64,000 nt of DNA from Flavobacterium sp. UBA7665 (GCA_002483285.1 DLHP01000008.1:42759-106758); one strand, 5' to 3'; positions 35,162 to 44,148 are shown, counted from the first letter of the stretch. Made by a program: numbers and translations. Notes: generated from the letters alone by a model not told the origin.

Positions 35162-35208
35162 TTATAAAAATAAGAAATCCTGTCCCCAAAATGAGCGGGA
35201 CAGGATTT
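35162..35208 (-). terminator. Rho-independent terminator after the DUF5606 gene
   Basis: On the minus strand a 12-bp perfect stem (35197-35208 with 35175-35186, core AAATCCTGTCCC/GGGACAGGATTT) is followed by a U-rich tract. It lies 21 nt after the DUF5606 stop. Confidence 0.85.
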
Positions 35209-35229
35209 AAATTACTATGATTACAGGAA

Positions 35230-35754
35230 TTACTCCTTGTCTTTCTTGGCTTTGGGTGCCGCTTTTTTGGCGGGTGCCTTCGGAGCATCATCGGCAGTTT
35301 TTGGCGCTTTGGCCGGAGCTGCATCGTCAGCTTCGGATTCTTGAGCTGCTGTTTTCTTCTCGGCTGGAGCCTCTTTAGAAACCAAACCTTTTGCCTGAAG
35401 CATGTTGTACCAGTTCAATACTTTTTTGATATCCGACGCATACACACGGTCTTCATCGTAATCGGGCAATACTTCTTCAAAATAGGCAATCAGTTTCGCC
35501 GGGTCTTCCTTGTGCGAAATCGCTGGGCCGTTGTTCTCTTTCTCGGCGATGGCGCGCATGACTTCGGCAAGCGGCTTCTCGGCACTGTGCGTGTATATCG
35601 ATATCTCAGACAACAAACTCACATTGCTTCTTAAACCAACCGTGATTTTTTTCCCGTCAATTAGAGACTCGGCTACAAATCCGGTTCTGGTTTGCAATTT
35701 CAATGCATATAGTCCGGGTTGTCCAGAAATGGCTAATACTTTTTCTAAATTCAT
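35230..35754 (-). CDS. DUF5606 domain protein with Ala/Lys-rich tail
   Basis: 174 residues. The first ~125 residues (NLEKVLAISGQPGLYALKLQ, YFEEVLPDYDEDRVYASDIKKVLNWYNML) are a conserved flavobacterial protein of unknown function. The last ~50 residues are a low-complexity tail rich in Ala, Lys, Pro and acidic residues, ending PKAKKDKE. No signal peptide. It is transcribed after def, with an 83-bp gap that holds two copies of a 23-bp repeat. Confidence 0.85.
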   Translation of the reverse strand: MNLEKVLAISGQPGLYALKLQTRTGFVAESLIDGKKITVGLRSNVSLLSEISIYTHSAEKPLAEVMRAIAEKENNGPAISHKEDPAKLIAYFEEVLPDYDEDRVYASDIKKVLNWYNMLQAKGLVSKEAPAEKKTAAQESEADDAAPAKAPKTADDAPKAPAKKAAPKAKKDKE

Positions 35755-35786
35755 CTTGATTCTATTTCTATTTTTTTATTTTTTTT

Positions 35787-35832
35787 CTTGCAGCGCAGCG
35801 GTCTTGTTTCTTGCAGCGCAGCGGTCTTTTAT
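35787..35832. repeat. Two tandem 23-bp copies carrying AGCGCAGCGG
   Basis: Copies at 35787-35809 and 35810-35832 share their first 19 bases. They lie directly after the def stop codon. The core AGCGCAGCGG is also just after the stop codon of the gene ending at 62591. Confidence 0.75.
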
Positions 35833-35837
35833 CTTTT

Positions 35838-36425
35838 TTATCTTCCTTTTTTGGCCAAAAACTTCATCTTATAATCCGGGCGGGCCTTGCCTTCCATGAT
35901 ATTCTGCAGTTTCTTTTTGATGAGCTGCTTTTTGAGTGAGGAAATCTTATCTGTAAACAAGATGCCCTCGGTATGGTCGTATTCGTGTTGGATGACGCGC
36001 GCGATGAGCCCGTCGAACACTTCGGTTTTGGTATTGAAATCTTCGTCTTGGTAGGTAATGGCGATGGTTTCGTTGCGATACACATCTTCACGGACTTCGG
36101 GAATGCTCAGGCAGCCTTCATTGAATCCCCACTCCTCGCCTTCTTCCTTGACCATCTTGGCGTTGATAAAAGTACGTTTGAAATTTTTGAGTAAGTCTTG
36201 CTCTTCGCCAGACAAATCCTCGTCCTGCCCAAAAGGCGCTGTATCAATCACAAAAAGGCGAATGCCCAAGCCCACTTGTGGCGCGGCCAAACCTACGCCA
36301 TAAGCATTGTACATGGTCTCGTACATGTCTGCGATGATCTGTTTGAGATGCGGATAGTCGGGCGAAATGGGCTCGCAGACTTTCCTTAAAACAGGGTCGC
36401 CATATCCAATAATCGGTAAAATCAT
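35838..36425 (-). CDS. def: Peptide deformylase
   Basis: 195 residues from the ATG at 36425. A longer in-frame reading exists but MILPIIGYGDPVLRK is the normal beginning. All three active-site motifs are present: GVGLAAPQVG, EGCLSIPEV with the metal-binding Cys, and QHEYDHTEG with the two His and the catalytic Glu nearby. Removes the formyl group from nascent proteins. A minus-7-like element lies 50 bp upstream. Confidence 0.97.
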   Translation of the reverse strand: MILPIIGYGDPVLRKVCEPISPDYPHLKQIIADMYETMYNAYGVGLAAPQVGLGIRLFVIDTAPFGQDEDLSGEEQDLLKNFKRTFINAKMVKEEGEEWGFNEGCLSIPEVREDVYRNETIAITYQDEDFNTKTEVFDGLIARVIQHEYDHTEGILFTDKISSLKKQLIKKKLQNIMEGKARPDYKMKFLAKKGR

Positions 36426-36474
36426 CTGTCTTTTTTTAGGTTCCGTTAGCAACCAAATCGGCGTCTAAGGTTGG

Positions 36475-36482
36475 CAAAAATA
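36475..36482 (-). promoter_or_regulatory. Putative minus-7 element of def
   Basis: Reads TATTTTTG on the minus strand, matching TAnnTTTG, 49 nt upstream of the ATG. The minus-33 element is not clear. Confidence 0.35.
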
Positions 36483-36584
36483 GTGAAAAAATGCAGATTG
36501 GTTTAAGCCCGCGTAAGAATTAGCAATTTTTTATAAAATAATCATAAATCAGCGCCAAGCCGAGTGATAAAAGTTTGCATTGCG

Positions 36585-36592
36585 TACCTTTG
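36585..36592 (+). promoter_or_regulatory. Putative minus-7 element of the FUSC gene
   Basis: TACCTTTG fits the consensus exactly and lies 16 nt before the ATG. No TTG at the usual distance upstream. Confidence 0.35.
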
Positions 36593-36608
36593 CGCACAAC
36601 ACTTCACA

Positions 36609-38810
36609 ATGATCCACCACGTAACAAAATTTGCTGCGGGCAACAACTTCAACAATGCACTTAAGGTTACCGTAGCGGCCGTTATTCCAGCTTTATTAGG
36701 AGTCTATTGGAATCATTTTGAAATGGGATTTGCCGTCGCGCTTGGCGCATTTTTAACTTATCCCGCCGACATTCCGAGTACACTTAAGCACAAAGTCAAT
36801 GGCGTATTGGTGGCCGCGCTCCTGGTCGCCGGATCTAATTTGCTCGTCAATCTTTTTGCGCCGGTCCCGTTTATCCTATATCCTTTTTTGGCGCTGTTGC
36901 TGTTTTTCCTTTCGATTATTTCTGTCTACGGGCAACGCGCTACGATGGTTTCGTTTTCGGCGTTGCTATCTGTCTCGCTGGCTTTCGCGCAGTTAAATAC
37001 AGGCTGGGCCATGCTGCAGCATTCAGGATTGATGCTCGCCGGCGGTTTGTTCTACTTGCTGGTTTCACTCACTTTCCATTACCTCCAACCGCACCGTTAC
37101 ATCGAGTTGCAAATTGCCGACTGCATTCGGCTTACCGCAAAATACCTCAAACTACGCGGTGATTTGTGGAATGTTGGCGCCAATCGCGAAAAAATCATTG
37201 AAAAACAACTCGCGCTTCAGGTAGAGCTCAATGTAATCCACGAAAACCTACGGGATATTATTTTTCGCAACCACTCGAGTTCGGGCAGTTCCAACCAAAA
37301 CCGAAGGATGCTGATTGTCTTTGTGTTGCTGATAGAAATCCTGGAACTGGCTTTATCTACTTCGTTCAACCATGCCAAGCTTCAAGAGCAGTTTGAGGAC
37401 GATCCCGATGTACTTAAAACTTACCAAAATTTAGCCTACAACCTCGCCGCGACACTCAAGCGCCTGTCGAAATCACTCGAAAGCCATGAGAAATATGTGG
37501 CCGATAATGCCTTATTCGACAATTTAGAACAGCTCGAAGCCGTAATTGCAAACTACCGGGAGAAACACGGTGACGCCGCGCACGATGGCGTAATGATGCT
37601 CACCAATATGCGGCATTATGCCGAAAAGCAAGTCGAGAAAATCCGCGTAGTTGAAAAAGTCTTTACCCTCGCCGTGAACCCACTTGACTTGAAAGGCCGC
37701 GAAAAAGACTTGGATAAGTTCCTGACGCCGCAATATTATCCCGTGGCCACGCTTGTAGAAAACCTGAGTTTCCGTTCGACAATTTTCAGGCATTCGTTAC
37801 GGCTTACCGTGACACTGATGGTGGGATTTGTCCTGGGAAAACTACTGCCTTTTGAAAATGTGTATTGGATTTTACTTACCATCATCGTCATCATGCGACC
37901 CGGTTACGGATTGACCAAGAAGCGTTCCTACGAGCGAATCATCGGCACAGTCGCAGGCGGATTAATCGCTTTTGGAGTCATTTCGGTGGTGAACAATCCG
38001 GTTGTGGTGAGTGTTTTTGTGATCGTGTCAATGCTCTTGGGCTTTGCCTTTACCCAAATCAATTACAAAATTGGCGCAACTTTCGTGACCATGTATGTGG
38101 TTTTCCTTTACGGAATACTGACGCCCAACGTACAAGACGTTATCCAGTTTAGGATTCTCGACACCGGCGTGGGTGCCGCTTTGGCATTTGTCGCCAATTA
38201 CTTTCTGTGGCCTTCCTGGGAATTCATGAACATCCGCCAATTCCTCGAAAAGTCCATCCAAGCCAATCGGGCTTACCTCCATGAAATTTCGGTGTATTAC
38301 GTTAGGAAAGGCGATCCTACGACCGCTTACAAACTCGCGCGCAAGCAGGCGTTTATCGAAATCGGGAACCTGATGACCTCGTTCCAGCGCATGTTGCAGG
38401 AACCCAAATCAAAACAGCGACAGGTCAAGTTGGTGTACAAACTCGTTGAACTCAACCACAGCCTATTGTCTTCTACAGCGTCGCTTGGTACGTATATACA
38501 AACCCATCAAACGACCAAAGCGTCCGAAGCATTTCATGTAGTAGTTTCGGCGGTGATTCGCAACCTGGATACCGCCATAGCGATTGTCAACGAGAAAACA
38601 ATAGAAGCGACTCAAGACGATGAGGACATTGACATCCGTTTTACCCAACTTAAGAACATCCGCACCCGCGAACTCAAGGAAAGCCATCCCGATGATGTAG
38701 AATTCCAGCTCAAACTGCAGGAATCACAGTTGGTCATAGAACAGCTGATTTGGCTCACCAACCTGTCTCAAAGCATCATCAAGACCGCGCAGGCGTTCAA
38801 CAAATCTTAG
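36609..38810 (+). CDS. FUSC family (YccS/YhfK-like) inner-membrane protein
   Basis: 733 residues from the ATG at 36609. The GTG 15 codons upstream would place the minus-7 element inside the gene. Two membrane blocks of about six helices (20-160 and 395-525) are each followed by a cytoplasmic helical region, the FUSC/ArAE architecture. The conserved RPGYGLTKKRSYERIIGTVAGG motif lies in the second block. Members are proposed efflux carriers for aromatic acids. The substrate here is unknown. The stop overlaps that of the convergent ruvX gene by 4 bp. Confidence 0.9.
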   Translation: MIHHVTKFAAGNNFNNALKVTVAAVIPALLGVYWNHFEMGFAVALGAFLTYPADIPSTLKHKVNGVLVAALLVAGSNLLVNLFAPVPFILYPFLALLLFFLSIISVYGQRATMVSFSALLSVSLAFAQLNTGWAMLQHSGLMLAGGLFYLLVSLTFHYLQPHRYIELQIADCIRLTAKYLKLRGDLWNVGANREKIIEKQLALQVELNVIHENLRDIIFRNHSSSGSSNQNRRMLIVFVLLIEILELALSTSFNHAKLQEQFEDDPDVLKTYQNLAYNLAATLKRLSKSLESHEKYVADNALFDNLEQLEAVIANYREKHGDAAHDGVMMLTNMRHYAEKQVEKIRVVEKVFTLAVNPLDLKGREKDLDKFLTPQYYPVATLVENLSFRSTIFRHSLRLTVTLMVGFVLGKLLPFENVYWILLTIIVIMRPGYGLTKKRSYERIIGTVAGGLIAFGVISVVNNPVVVSVFVIVSMLLGFAFTQINYKIGATFVTMYVVFLYGILTPNVQDVIQFRILDTGVGAALAFVANYFLWPSWEFMNIRQFLEKSIQANRAYLHEISVYYVRKGDPTTAYKLARKQAFIEIGNLMTSFQRMLQEPKSKQRQVKLVYKLVELNHSLLSSTASLGTYIQTHQTTKASEAFHVVVSAVIRNLDTAIAIVNEKTIEATQDDEDIDIRFTQLKNIRTRELKESHPDDVEFQLKLQESQLVIEQLIWLTNLSQSIIKTAQAFNKS

Positions 38811-39223
38811 ATCATTTTTCTGGTAAGGTAATCCTGGAGCATGATCGTGGCTGAAATTTCATCGACGAGTGCCTTATCCTGCCGTTGTTTCTTCTTGAGA
38901 CCGCTATCGATCATGGTTTGGAACGCCATTTTTGAAGTGAAGCGTTCATCGACGCGGATAACGGGCATTTCGGGAAAAGTTTGTTTGAATTTTACAACAA
39001 AAGCTTCAATCATCGCCGCGCTTTGCGAAGGCTCGCCACTCATTTGTTTGGGTTCGCCAACGAGCACCTTGAGCACTTTTTCCTTGGCAAAATAATCCTT
39101 GAGAAAAGTGAAAATGGTTTCGGACGCAACGGTTGTAAGCCCCGAGGCGATGATCTGCAATTCATCGGTGACTGCAAGACCGGTTCGCTTTTGCCCGTAA
39201 TCGATGGCGAGTATTCTTGGCAT
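38807..39223 (-). CDS. ruvX: Holliday junction resolvase / pre-16S rRNA nuclease RuvX (YqgF)
   Basis: 138 residues, RNase H-like fold. Catalytic acidic residues appear in AIDYGQKRTGLAV (Asp), RVDERFTSKMA (Glu) and LVDEISATIMLQDYL (Asp). Best evidence in E. coli is for 16S rRNA 5' maturation. It ends inside the FUSC gene by 4 bp, and its own start is 22 bp after the methyltransferase stop on the same strand, although a separate minus-7 element sits in that gap. Confidence 0.94.
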   Translation of the reverse strand: MPRILAIDYGQKRTGLAVTDELQIIASGLTTVASETIFTFLKDYFAKEKVLKVLVGEPKQMSGEPSQSAAMIEAFVVKFKQTFPEMPVIRVDERFTSKMAFQTMIDSGLKKKQRQDKALVDEISATIMLQDYLTRKMI

Positions 39224-39237
39224 GTTGAAGATTTTGG

Positions 39238-39245
39238 CAAAGATA
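39238..39245 (-). promoter_or_regulatory. Putative minus-7 element of ruvX
   Basis: Reads TATCTTTG on the minus strand, 14 nt before the ATG. The spacing to upstream TTG triplets (14 or 25 nt) is imperfect. Confidence 0.35.
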
Positions 39246-39980
39246 CTATTTTAACTTTCCAATCCTGAGCAACAAGGGGAAAGTCACCTGTTGGTCGTTT
39301 TTATCCCACGAAATTTTTAGTTCGTCATGGATAAGTGCTATCGGATCTGCGCCGTTCTTGTCTTTGTAGTGCTGTGTAGCCGACCAGGTTTTGAGGTAAC
39401 CGACGAGTTGGTCGAACGTCCAAACGAAATTGTTTTCAAATGATTTGGTTTGGATTTCATCAAACGGGAATGGAATGGTTTGGTAATGCGCATCAATGTA
39501 CTTGCGCTCGGAATCCCAATAAGGGCCAATGATTTCATGATAATAATGCCTTAAAATAGCGTCCGAATTAGGATTGGTAGCGAACAAGCCATAACCCAAT
39601 ACGGCAAAGATTCCATCAGGTTTTAAAATCCGGTACACTTCGCTGTAAAAATCGTTGAATTCGAACCAATGTATGGCTTGGGCAACTGAGATCAGGTCAA
39701 AGGATTTATCTTTAAAATCGGTGTGCTCGGCCGATTGTTGGCGGTATACGATGTTGGATTTTACGACGGCGTTTTCAAGTTGCCTGACGCTGATATCAGT
39801 AGCAAAAACCTGATCGAAATAAGGCGATAACAAAACAGCTACCTGACCGTTTCCAGTAGCCACGTCCAGTGCGCAATTCCGGTCTCCCACAAAACCCATA
39901 ATATACTCCATCATTGCTACTGGATAATGCGGACGAAATTGCGAATAGTCTGCAGCCTGGCTTGAAAAATTGTCTTTCAT
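39246..39980 (-). CDS. Class I SAM-dependent methyltransferase
   Basis: 244 residues. The Rossmann methyltransferase signature ALDVATGNGQVA gives the AdoMet site (about 38-49), then ATDISVRQL and the motif FDLISVAQAIHWFEF (about 93-107). Starts with FSSQAADYSQFRPHYP, typical of the Methyltransf_11 group. Substrate unknown. Could act on a small molecule such as a quinone precursor or trans-aconitate, but nothing in the sequence decides this. Confidence 0.88.
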   Translation of the reverse strand: MKDNFSSQAADYSQFRPHYPVAMMEYIMGFVGDRNCALDVATGNGQVAVLLSPYFDQVFATDISVRQLENAVVKSNIVYRQQSAEHTDFKDKSFDLISVAQAIHWFEFNDFYSEVYRILKPDGIFAVLGYGLFATNPNSDAILRHYYHEIIGPYWDSERKYIDAHYQTIPFPFDEIQTKSFENNFVWTFDQLVGYLKTWSATQHYKDKNGADPIALIHDELKISWDKNDQQVTFPLLLRIGKLK

Positions 39981-40096
39981 CTGTAAGATTTTATCGACGA
40001 ACTACACAAATTTCGACAATAAATTCTAATTTTCTTACATTCGGTTGCAATTTATCCAAAATAATTGCGTTCTTCGCAGTAACCAAATTGACAATA

Positions 40097-40489
40097 ATGA
40101 TCCTCAAAAAAATCCTGCCACTGCTACTTGTGGTATTTTCCGGAAGCCTTTTGGCCCAGAGCAGGGTTTATACCTACAGCCAATTCCAGTCCAGAAACGA
40201 AGCCCAGCAATGGGGAAAAGCCGAATGTGTTGGCGTTCAAAAAGTGTGTTTCTCACAGGAACAGATTGACTTGATGATCGATCGCGAATACCACCTCACC
40301 GTCCTTTCTAAAACCGATTTGCCCGACAACGGCGTTATTTATCTTTGCAATGACGAAAAGAAAAACCCTGTGACCGTTATGCTTATCGATGATAGTAAAA
40401 TGTTTGTTTACAGCAAATCCAAGCGGTACCAAATCAATTTTGACCCATTACAGGTTCAGGCTATGGAAACACTAGCTGATACCGACTAA
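40097..40489 (+). CDS. Small secreted protein of unknown function
   Basis: 130 residues from the ATG at 40097. The frame is open another 60 codons upstream, but the signal peptide (LKKILPLLLVVFSGSLLAQ) fixes the start. The mature part is soluble, with two cysteines close together (AECVGVQKVCF) and a third in YLCNDEK. I do not recognise the family. Divergent from the methyltransferase, 116 bp between starts, and 153 bp before dapD. Confidence 0.7.
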   Translation: MILKKILPLLLVVFSGSLLAQSRVYTYSQFQSRNEAQQWGKAECVGVQKVCFSQEQIDLMIDREYHLTVLSKTDLPDNGVIYLCNDEKKNPVTVMLIDDSKMFVYSKSKRYQINFDPLQVQAMETLADTD

Positions 40490-40588
40490 ATACCCGTTTT
40501 CTTTCAGGCGCTTTACTAAACAGCAATTCCACTTGAATAAATTCTGGGAATGCTGCCTTACTGGGTTTCATTTTCCAAAAATTGCGTT

Positions 40589-40596
40589 TATATTTG
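40589..40596 (+). promoter_or_regulatory. Putative minus-7 element of dapD
   Basis: TATATTTG matches TAnnTTTG, 46 nt before the ATG. Upstream minus-33 region only partly fits. Confidence 0.35.
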
Positions 40597-40642
40597 CTCA
40601 CCCGAGGCCACAAGGTCAACTGGCGATATAAAACCGTATACC

Positions 40643-41458
40643 ATGAATGAATTGCGCTCCATTATTGAGCAAGCCTGGGACAATCGTGCCTTGCTACAGG
40701 AAGAGAAAACAACTACCGCGATCCGCGAAGTCATCAACCTTTTAGATGCGGGCACCTTACGCGTCGCCCAACCCACAGCCAATGGCTGGCAAGTCAACGA
40801 ATGGGTAAAAAAAGCAGTCGTTTTGTATTTCCCAATCCAAAAAATGGAAACCTTTGAAGTGGGTATTTTTGAATACCACGATAAAATCCCGCTCAAGACG
40901 GGCTATGCCGAGAAAGGTATCCGTGTTGTTCCGCATGCCGTCGCCAGACATGGCGCGTATATTTCCAAAAACGTGATTTTGATGCCAAGTTATGTCAACA
41001 TTGGCGCTTATGTGGATGAAGGCACTATGGTAGACACTTGGGCCACCGTGGGCAGCTGCGCACAAATCGGCAAGAACGTACACTTGAGTGGCGGCGTCGG
41101 GATTGGCGGCGTGCTCGAACCTTTACAGGCGGCACCGGTAATCATTGAAGATGGCGCGTTCATCGGTTCGCGTTGCATCGTCGTAGAAGGCGTGCGCGTA
41201 GAAACAGAAGCAGTACTGGGTGCCAACGTTTGCCTCACCGCATCTACCAAAATCATTGACGTGACCGGAGATAAGCCGATAGAAATCAAAGGAACCGTAC
41301 CGGCGCGCTCCGTCGTGATTCCGGGCAGTTACACCAAGCAGTTTCCCGCCGGCGAATACCAAGTGCCTTGTGCGCTGATCATCGGCAAACGCAAACCCTC
41401 AACCGATTTGAAAACTTCGCTCAATGATGCCTTGAGGGAATACAATGTTGCGGTATAA
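40643..41458 (+). CDS. dapD: 2,3,4,5-tetrahydropyridine-2,6-dicarboxylate N-succinyltransferase
   Basis: 271 residues from the ATG at 40643. A longer frame upstream has no family similarity. N-terminal helical domain, then a left-handed beta-helix of hexapeptide repeats (VRVVPHAVARHGAYI, GAYVDEGTMVDTWATVGSCAQIG, HLSGGVGIGGVLEP), and a C-terminal cap. Transfers succinyl from succinyl-CoA in the lysine/diaminopimelate pathway, supplying peptidoglycan. The next gene starts 25 bp after it and may be co-transcribed. Confidence 0.97.
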   Translation: MNELRSIIEQAWDNRALLQEEKTTTAIREVINLLDAGTLRVAQPTANGWQVNEWVKKAVVLYFPIQKMETFEVGIFEYHDKIPLKTGYAEKGIRVVPHAVARHGAYISKNVILMPSYVNIGAYVDEGTMVDTWATVGSCAQIGKNVHLSGGVGIGGVLEPLQAAPVIIEDGAFIGSRCIVVEGVRVETEAVLGANVCLTASTKIIDVTGDKPIEIKGTVPARSVVIPGSYTKQFPAGEYQVPCALIIGKRKPSTDLKTSLNDALREYNVAV

Positions 41459-41483
41459 ACTTTAATTCCGCAACCATACGCGC

Positions 41484-43340
41484 ATGAAGATATTGGTAAT
41501 CCAGCAGAAGATGATTGGCGATGTACTGGTTAGCAGTATCATTTGCAACAACCTGCGTAAGGCTTACCCGGATGCGCAAATCGATTATTTGGTTTACGCG
41601 TCGACTACTCCGGTGCTCGAAGGCAATTCGGCCATCAGTAACCTGATTCTCTTTACCGACAAGCACCGCAACAGCAACCGCGAATTTCTAAAGCTCGCGC
41701 TCAAAATCCGCAAGGAAAAATACGACCTGCTCATTGACGCGTACTCCAAACTCGAAAGTTGGGTCGTGGTGCTACTCAGTGGAGCCAAGCGTCGCATCTC
41801 CTACAAAAAACCCGGACGTGGCTTTCTGTATACCGATAATGTTCCTTTCGCGACTTTCCCAAAAACCAATATGGGATTGGCTATTGAACGCCGGTTGTCC
41901 CTACTCACACCGCTGAATCTCGATATCGAAATCGACCCGCTGCCCAAACTCTTTGTAACCGAAGCCGAGAACCAACGGGCAATGTCTCTTTTTGAACAGC
42001 ACGGCGTACGCAAGGACAGAAAAACCGTGATGATCAGCTTAATCGGCAGCGAGAAACGCAAGACCTACCCGCTCGAATTCATGGCAAAAATCGTGAACCA
42101 AATCGCCGACAGCCACGACGTAAATATCCTCTTCAATTATTTCCCCAAGCAAATCGAGGACGCGAAAGAAGTATACGACGCCTGCACCGAAAGCACCAAA
42201 CAAAAGATTTATTTCGATTTATTGGGTGACGATTTACGTTCATTCATTGCAATCATGAACAATTGCGATATGATTGTGGGCAATGACGGCGGCGCGATCA
42301 ACATGGCCAAAGCGCTAGGGAAAGCCTCGTTTATTATCTTCTCTCCTTGGATTGAGAAGAAAATTTGGGCCACGTTTGAAGACGGCATCCACCATCGCTC
42401 GGTACACCTTAAGGAATTCAGGCCCGATTTACTCGATGGTTATACAGAAAAACAACTCAAACAACTAACACCTGAGTTGTACCAGGATTTTACACCCGAT
42501 TTATTCAGTGCGCAACTCGCCGATTTTCTCGAAATCAACCTTGGCTCGAATGCAAACGAAGTCGACCTCAAGGTAGTGCCGATAAAATTGCCATTGAGCG
42601 CGCTCATTATTACCTACAACGAGGAAAAACACATCGCAGAGGTCATCGACGATCTTGACTTTGCCGACGAGATAATCGTCGTGGATTCCTTTAGTACAGA
42701 CCAAACACCTCAATTGGTGAAGGCATCTGGAAAAGCGCAATTAATCGAACACGCTTTCCTCAATTACACTGACCAACGCAATTTTGCCATCGGTGCAGCG
42801 AAAAACCAATGGATTTTGTTCCTCGATGCCGACGAACGGTTTACGCCTTCTCTCAAGGACGAAGTCATCGACACCATCCAGCAACCCGATGCCAAGGATG
42901 CTTATTTGTTCTACCGCAAATTCATGTTCCAGGACAAGGAGTTGCACTATAGCGGCTGGCAAACTGATAAGATTTTTCGTTTGTTCAAAAAGGACAAGGC
43001 CCATTACACCACCGAACGCCTGGTACATGAAAAACTGACTGTTGATGGTGAAATCGGCAAGCTCAAAAACAAACTGATCCACTTTTCCTATACCGATTTT
43101 GAAAGCTATAAGAAAAAGATGGAGAGCTACGGGAAATTTAAGGCCAGGGAAGCTTTTCTAAAAGGTGTTCGCCCAAATTTTTTAAATGTTTATTTGCATC
43201 CGGCGTACAAGTTTCTCTATACGTTTCTGGTCAGGCGCGGTTTTCTCGACGGTAAAAAAGGGTGGATTATTTGCTACCTCAATGCGTATAGCGTCGCGGT
43301 GCGTTATCGCGAACTTAAGAAAATGACTGCCGAAAAGTAA
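41484..43340 (+). CDS. GT9 (heptosyltransferase-like) fused to GT2 (WaaE/KdtX-like) glycosyltransferase
   Basis: 618 residues. Residues 1-350 are a GT9 enzyme (MKILVIQQKMIGDVLVSS, then MIVGNDGGAINMAKALG as the sugar-nucleotide site). Residues about 366-618 are a GT2 enzyme of the WaaE/KdtX type (SALIITYNEEKHIAEVI, EIIVVDSFSTDQTP, LFLDADERF, TTERLVHEKL). Both halves keep their motifs, and the frame is unbroken across the junction. The two enzymes would add consecutive sugars to the lipopolysaccharide core. Each exists separately in most bacteria. The stop abuts that of the convergent kinase-like gene, whose family also acts on the core. Confidence 0.92.
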   Translation: MKILVIQQKMIGDVLVSSIICNNLRKAYPDAQIDYLVYASTTPVLEGNSAISNLILFTDKHRNSNREFLKLALKIRKEKYDLLIDAYSKLESWVVVLLSGAKRRISYKKPGRGFLYTDNVPFATFPKTNMGLAIERRLSLLTPLNLDIEIDPLPKLFVTEAENQRAMSLFEQHGVRKDRKTVMISLIGSEKRKTYPLEFMAKIVNQIADSHDVNILFNYFPKQIEDAKEVYDACTESTKQKIYFDLLGDDLRSFIAIMNNCDMIVGNDGGAINMAKALGKASFIIFSPWIEKKIWATFEDGIHHRSVHLKEFRPDLLDGYTEKQLKQLTPELYQDFTPDLFSAQLADFLEINLGSNANEVDLKVVPIKLPLSALIITYNEEKHIAEVIDDLDFADEIIVVDSFSTDQTPQLVKASGKAQLIEHAFLNYTDQRNFAIGAAKNQWILFLDADERFTPSLKDEVIDTIQQPDAKDAYLFYRKFMFQDKELHYSGWQTDKIFRLFKKDKAHYTTERLVHEKLTVDGEIGKLKNKLIHFSYTDFESYKKKMESYGKFKAREAFLKGVRPNFLNVYLHPAYKFLYTFLVRRGFLDGKKGWIICYLNAYSVAVRYRELKKMTAEK

Positions 43341-44105
43341 TCACTTCCAGAACTTCAGCAGTTTTTTGTACTTGATTTTGTTGTGGAATTTGACTTGGAA
43401 TTCGTGCGTTTCGGCCCACATCCTTTCAAAAATTTCGGCTTCGGGTTTGTCCTTATACCATTTTGCGTATTCATTGCTCATCACAGCCACCATATCCTTT
43501 TTAGGAGTCAGGCGTGACAGGTTTTTCATACGCATTTCAAAAGTCATGGCGTTGTGGAAATTCATGCGGTTCAAATCCACGAGGAAAAATTCGTATTGCC
43601 CGTCGGCGGCTTTTTTAATCAATGTATTTCCGGGCGAATGGTCTAGGAACTCCACACCTTTCTCGTGCAAGCGGAAACAAAATTGCACAAATTGTCGCAA
43701 AATGTTATCGTGGTCGGGCCAATTCGGGACTTCTACGAGTTCACGAAAAGTGAGTTCGGTCTGTAAATGTTCGCTGATGTAGTAACTTTTTTCAAGGCCG
43801 AGAATAGTGAAACGCTCAGCAAATGCAATGGGCTGCGGTGTGCCGATGCCGTATTCGAGGAGCGTATTGGCAAATTCATAAGAACGCCTCGCTTTGGATT
43901 TCCTGAAGAATTTATAGGCAACCTTATTAATAAGGTTCGGAACTTTAAACGACTTGATGTTAATGGTTTTACAGTCGAGTTCAAAGAGCTTAATCTTATT
44001 GCGCTTGCCATCGCCAAAAAGGATTCCGGTCGTATCAAAATTGCTGATACAGTGGGAAAGATTGGATTCTTGGTTTTGGAATTTGGGATGTACGTGTAGC
44101 TGCAT
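43341..44105 (-). CDS. Kdo/LPS core kinase-like protein
   Basis: 254 residues from the ATG at 44105. A TTG directly before it is an alternative. Kinase-like fold of the Kdo kinase/WaaP (RIO-like) group: an N-lobe with VPNLINKVAYKF and KARRSYEFANTLLEYGIGTPQPIAF, then HEKGVEFLDHSPGNTL (catalytic Asp region) and FFLVDLNRMNF (metal-binding Asp). Expected to phosphorylate a lipopolysaccharide core sugar on the inner-membrane side. It is last in the long minus-strand glycan operon and faces the GT9-GT2 fusion, consistent with core assembly. Confidence 0.85.
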   Translation of the reverse strand: MQLHVHPKFQNQESNLSHCISNFDTTGILFGDGKRNKIKLFELDCKTINIKSFKVPNLINKVAYKFFRKSKARRSYEFANTLLEYGIGTPQPIAFAERFTILGLEKSYYISEHLQTELTFRELVEVPNWPDHDNILRQFVQFCFRLHEKGVEFLDHSPGNTLIKKAADGQYEFFLVDLNRMNFHNAMTFEMRMKNLSRLTPKKDMVAVMSNEYAKWYKDKPEAEIFERMWAETHEFQVKFHNKIKYKKLLKFWK

Positions 44106-44148
44106 CAAAGACGATTTCTATGGCAAAAGTAGGTATTTTTTAAAGACT

